Assembly: GCA_902158735.1 (NCBI GenBank)
Contig: CABGHG010000108.1
Location: 1 to 6,029 of the forward strand
Direction: 5' to 3'
From: Candidatus Methanolliviera sp. GoM_oil
GTDB taxonomy: Archaea; Halobacteriota; Methanoliparia; Methanoliparales; Methanoliparaceae
Length of the DNA stretch: 6,029 nucleotides
The notes beneath the pieces were generated by a model. The model did no database searches and was not told the origin of the DNA. It saw only the letters and a program-made list of their open reading frames with translations. Positions 5,063 through 6,029 of this stretch are shown here, one piece after another. The translations under genes and the position numbers were made by a program. Numbering within the stretch: position 1 is the first letter of the stretch; the number at the start of each line of letters is the position of its first letter.

Positions 5063-5465
5063 ATGAAGATATCAGATGAGATAATATTCGAGTTGAAAGA
5101 AAGAGGATTCATCGGAGGAGACCTTGTCAAACCGGATTATCGTGGGTTTTGTATATCAAACATCGCCCCAACCATTTTAGAATTCCTGGGCATCAAATTT
5201 GAAGCGGGCATGCCTCTCCAAGAGATGAAAATTATAAAGAATGCGATGAAAAATCGAGGTATCTCGGATCATTATGACAATATCGTCTTATTATTTATAG
5301 ACTCGATCAACGATGGGATCCTAAATCATCTCATCGATAATTCACATCTTGGTAAGAGAAAGATGATCAGGGGGATGCTCACATCCACTTTCCCTACCAG
5401 TATCGCACCATCTTATCAAACTTTTCAAACTTGGCATGCCTCCTTTTATCTCCACCAAACGATAA
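5063..5465 (+). pseudogene. Alkaline phosphatase/phosphodiesterase-family N-terminal fragment
   Basis: The first about 123 residues look like the N-terminus of a nucleotide pyrophosphatase/phosphodiesterase (alkaline phosphatase superfamily). PDYRGFCISNIAPTILEFLG (24-43) is followed by the metal-site strand DNIVLLFIDS (72-81) and the nucleophile region LTSTFPTSIAP (106-116). After TFQT an extra base at about 5431-5432 breaks the frame. In the corrected frame it gives TGMPPFIS, as expected for the conserved T-G-x-x-P segment, but then reaches TAA 5463-5465. Without correction the frame runs unrelated to any family to 5569. Intact relatives are several hundred residues long, so most of the domain and the other metal ligands are lost. 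The intact protein would hydrolyse a phosphodiester or phosphomonoester; the substrate is unknown. The gene has a good promoter and may still be transcribed. Confidence 0.7.
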
Positions 5466-5739
5466 ATATCTGTCGAATATTGATAAGGTATCGGAAAATA
5501 CTTAAGTTGCCACAGAAAATTAAAAATAGTGGGTTTATAGTTAAGAACCAAACCTTTATAATACAATGAATTAGATACACTTCTTTGCGCATAGATCGGA
5601 ACAGATTCACGTTGAGCGACATATTACCATTGAAAAGATTAATAAACGGATAAAATACTCGAAGAAAGACGTAAAGAGGTGGATCGAGAAGTTTCTTGTG
5701 GGGAGAAAAAATAATGGCAAAAGTAAAATTAAAAAGACA
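5466..5739 (+). other. Mostly non-coding stretch with a start-less frame and a possible mini-ORF
   Basis: AT-rich DNA after the phosphodiesterase fragment. A TATA-like CTTTATAATA lies at 5554-5563. A frame with no ATG, GTG or TTG near its beginning is open from 5575 to TAA 5821-5823. Its front (VERHITIEKINKRIKYSKKD, then VKRWIEKFLVG) is Lys-rich and helix-like, but I do not recognise it. Inside it, in another frame, GGGGAGA (5700-5706) precedes ATG 5714, which encodes only MAKVKLKRQSYRR before the stop at 5753-5755 within the first hairpin of the cluster. This could be a real gene head cut off by the repeat. Confidence 0.35.
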
Positions 5740-5841
5740 GTCCTACCGAAGGTAGGACATGTGAGTGAAGTGCTCAAAAATCGAAGATTCGTCTGCATAC
5801 GGAAATCTCCGATTTCCGACTAAAACCGTTAGGTTTTCAAG
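5740..5841 (+). repeat. Cluster of four short hairpins directly before the coaD start
   Basis: Four stems follow each other. They are GTCCTACC-GAA-GGTAGGAC (5740-5758), AATC-GAA-GATT (5779-5789), CGGAAATC-TCC-GATTTCCG (5800-5818) and AAAACC-GTTA-GGTTTT (5822-5837). Two have eight perfect base pairs and three have three-base loops. The last is followed at once by TCAAG and then the coaD ATG at 5842. The order stem, stem, stem plus TCAA at the boundary resembles the right ends of IS200/IS605-type elements, but no tnpA or tnpB was found here. The stems may also fold in the coaD leader and influence its translation. Related to the insertion at 3924-3969. Confidence 0.65.
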
Positions 5842-6029
5842 ATGGCCATTGCAATAGGTGGAACGTTCAGTCCCCTTCACAAAGGGCACAAGAAGCTTTT
5901 AGAGGTTGCATTTGGGCTGGGGAAGGTCTGTATAGGACTTACCTCTGACGATCTTGCGAGAGAAGAGAGAAGACGATTTGTCCTGCCGTATTCCGTTCGA
6001 GAAGAGAATATCAGGCAATATGTGAAGAA
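5842..6029 (+). CDS. coaD: Phosphopantetheine adenylyltransferase, archaeal type (5' part)
   Basis: The first 62 codons are present and the gene runs off the right edge. MAIAIGGTFSPLHKGHKKLL contains the nucleotidyltransferase GGTF and H-x-G-H (His13-His16) motifs. GLTSDDLARE follows, then a basic stretch and LPYSVREENIRQYVK. This GGTFxPLHxGHxxLL...IGLTSD pattern is that of the archaeal/eukaryotic PPAT branch (COG1019), not the bacterial CoaD. It transfers AMP from ATP to 4'-phosphopantetheine to make dephospho-CoA, the penultimate step of CoA synthesis, in the cytoplasm. ATG 5842 is the only possible start because an in-frame stop lies at 5830-5832. There is no ribosome site. The hairpin AAAACC/GGTTTT ends four bases before the ATG, so translation initiation may be unusual or leaderless. 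Confidence 0.9.
   Translation, partial: MAIAIGGTFSPLHKGHKKLLEVAFGLGKVCIGLTSDDLAREERRRFVLPYSVREENIRQYVK

Noticed and set aside
5607..5798. Minus-strand frame with a hydrophobic, membrane-like sequence
   Set aside because: Hydrophobic composition is expected as the complement of the Lys-rich plus-strand frame; no start signal, and it runs through the hairpin cluster.
5740..5841. CRISPR array
   Set aside because: The stems differ in sequence and spacing; there is no repeated unit with uniform spacers.
1..6029. tRNA or rRNA genes
   Set aside because: No cloverleaf with a T-arm signature or conserved rRNA stretch was noticed on either strand by eye.

Overview
This looks like archaeal DNA. The gene cut off at the right edge is an archaeal-type phosphopantetheine adenylyltransferase. 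Other genes have typically archaeal forms: a RimI-like acetyltransferase with the IPNYY tail, a COG1313 radical SAM protein and a TTG-started YjbQ. AT-rich TATA boxes sit about 25 bp before several gene starts, and strong GGGAGGAG or GAGGGGGTGAT ribosome sites precede others. The end of an acetoacetate-CoA ligase next to an acyl-CoA dehydrogenase remnant suggests a lineage that handles acyl-CoA, such as a relative of Archaeoglobi, Syntrophoarchaeum or ANME-1. That placement is inference, not demonstrated.

Layout, left to right. 1-200: C-terminus of acetoacetate-CoA ligase. 201-523: badly deleted, frameshifted acyl-CoA dehydrogenase. 524-980: no intact gene, but a stop-interrupted coding-like frame leads into rimI. 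983-1381: intact rimI. 1382-1589: a T-rich stretch that may end rimI transcription, then a promoter with a perfect 12-bp palindrome touching its TATA box. 1590-2248: two small stand-alone proteins, DUF4242-like and DUF3303-like, each with a good ribosome site. 2249-2683: no recognisable gene. 2684-3707, minus strand: a truncated COG1313 radical SAM gene, preceded by a collapsed histone-deacetylase-family gene whose corrected frame overlaps it as ATGA. 3708-3803: divergent promoter region. 3804-4531, plus strand: a phosphoribosyltransferase pseudogene carrying a 46-bp two-hairpin insertion and a second frameshift. 4571-4990: intact yjbQ. 5063-5465: N-terminal fragment of an alkaline-phosphatase/phosphodiesterase-family gene. 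5466-5841: mostly non-coding, ending in a cluster of four short hairpins. 5842-6029: start of the coaD-type gene.

The intact genes do not form one pathway. rimI is protein N-terminal acetylation, yjbQ is a thiamine-phosphate-synthase-like protein of uncertain role, coaD is CoA synthesis, and the DUF4242/DUF3303 pair is of unknown function. The main theme is decay. At least four recognisable genes (acyl-CoA dehydrogenase, deacetylase, phosphoribosyltransferase, phosphodiesterase) are broken by internal deletions, single-base shifts or insertion, and a fifth (radical SAM) has lost its C-terminus. The most unusual item is a family of small tri-loop hairpins. One copy splits the phosphoribosyltransferase and a related set lies directly against the coaD start, in an arrangement resembling the right end of an IS200/IS605-type element. 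No rRNA, tRNA, CRISPR array or intact transposase was seen.
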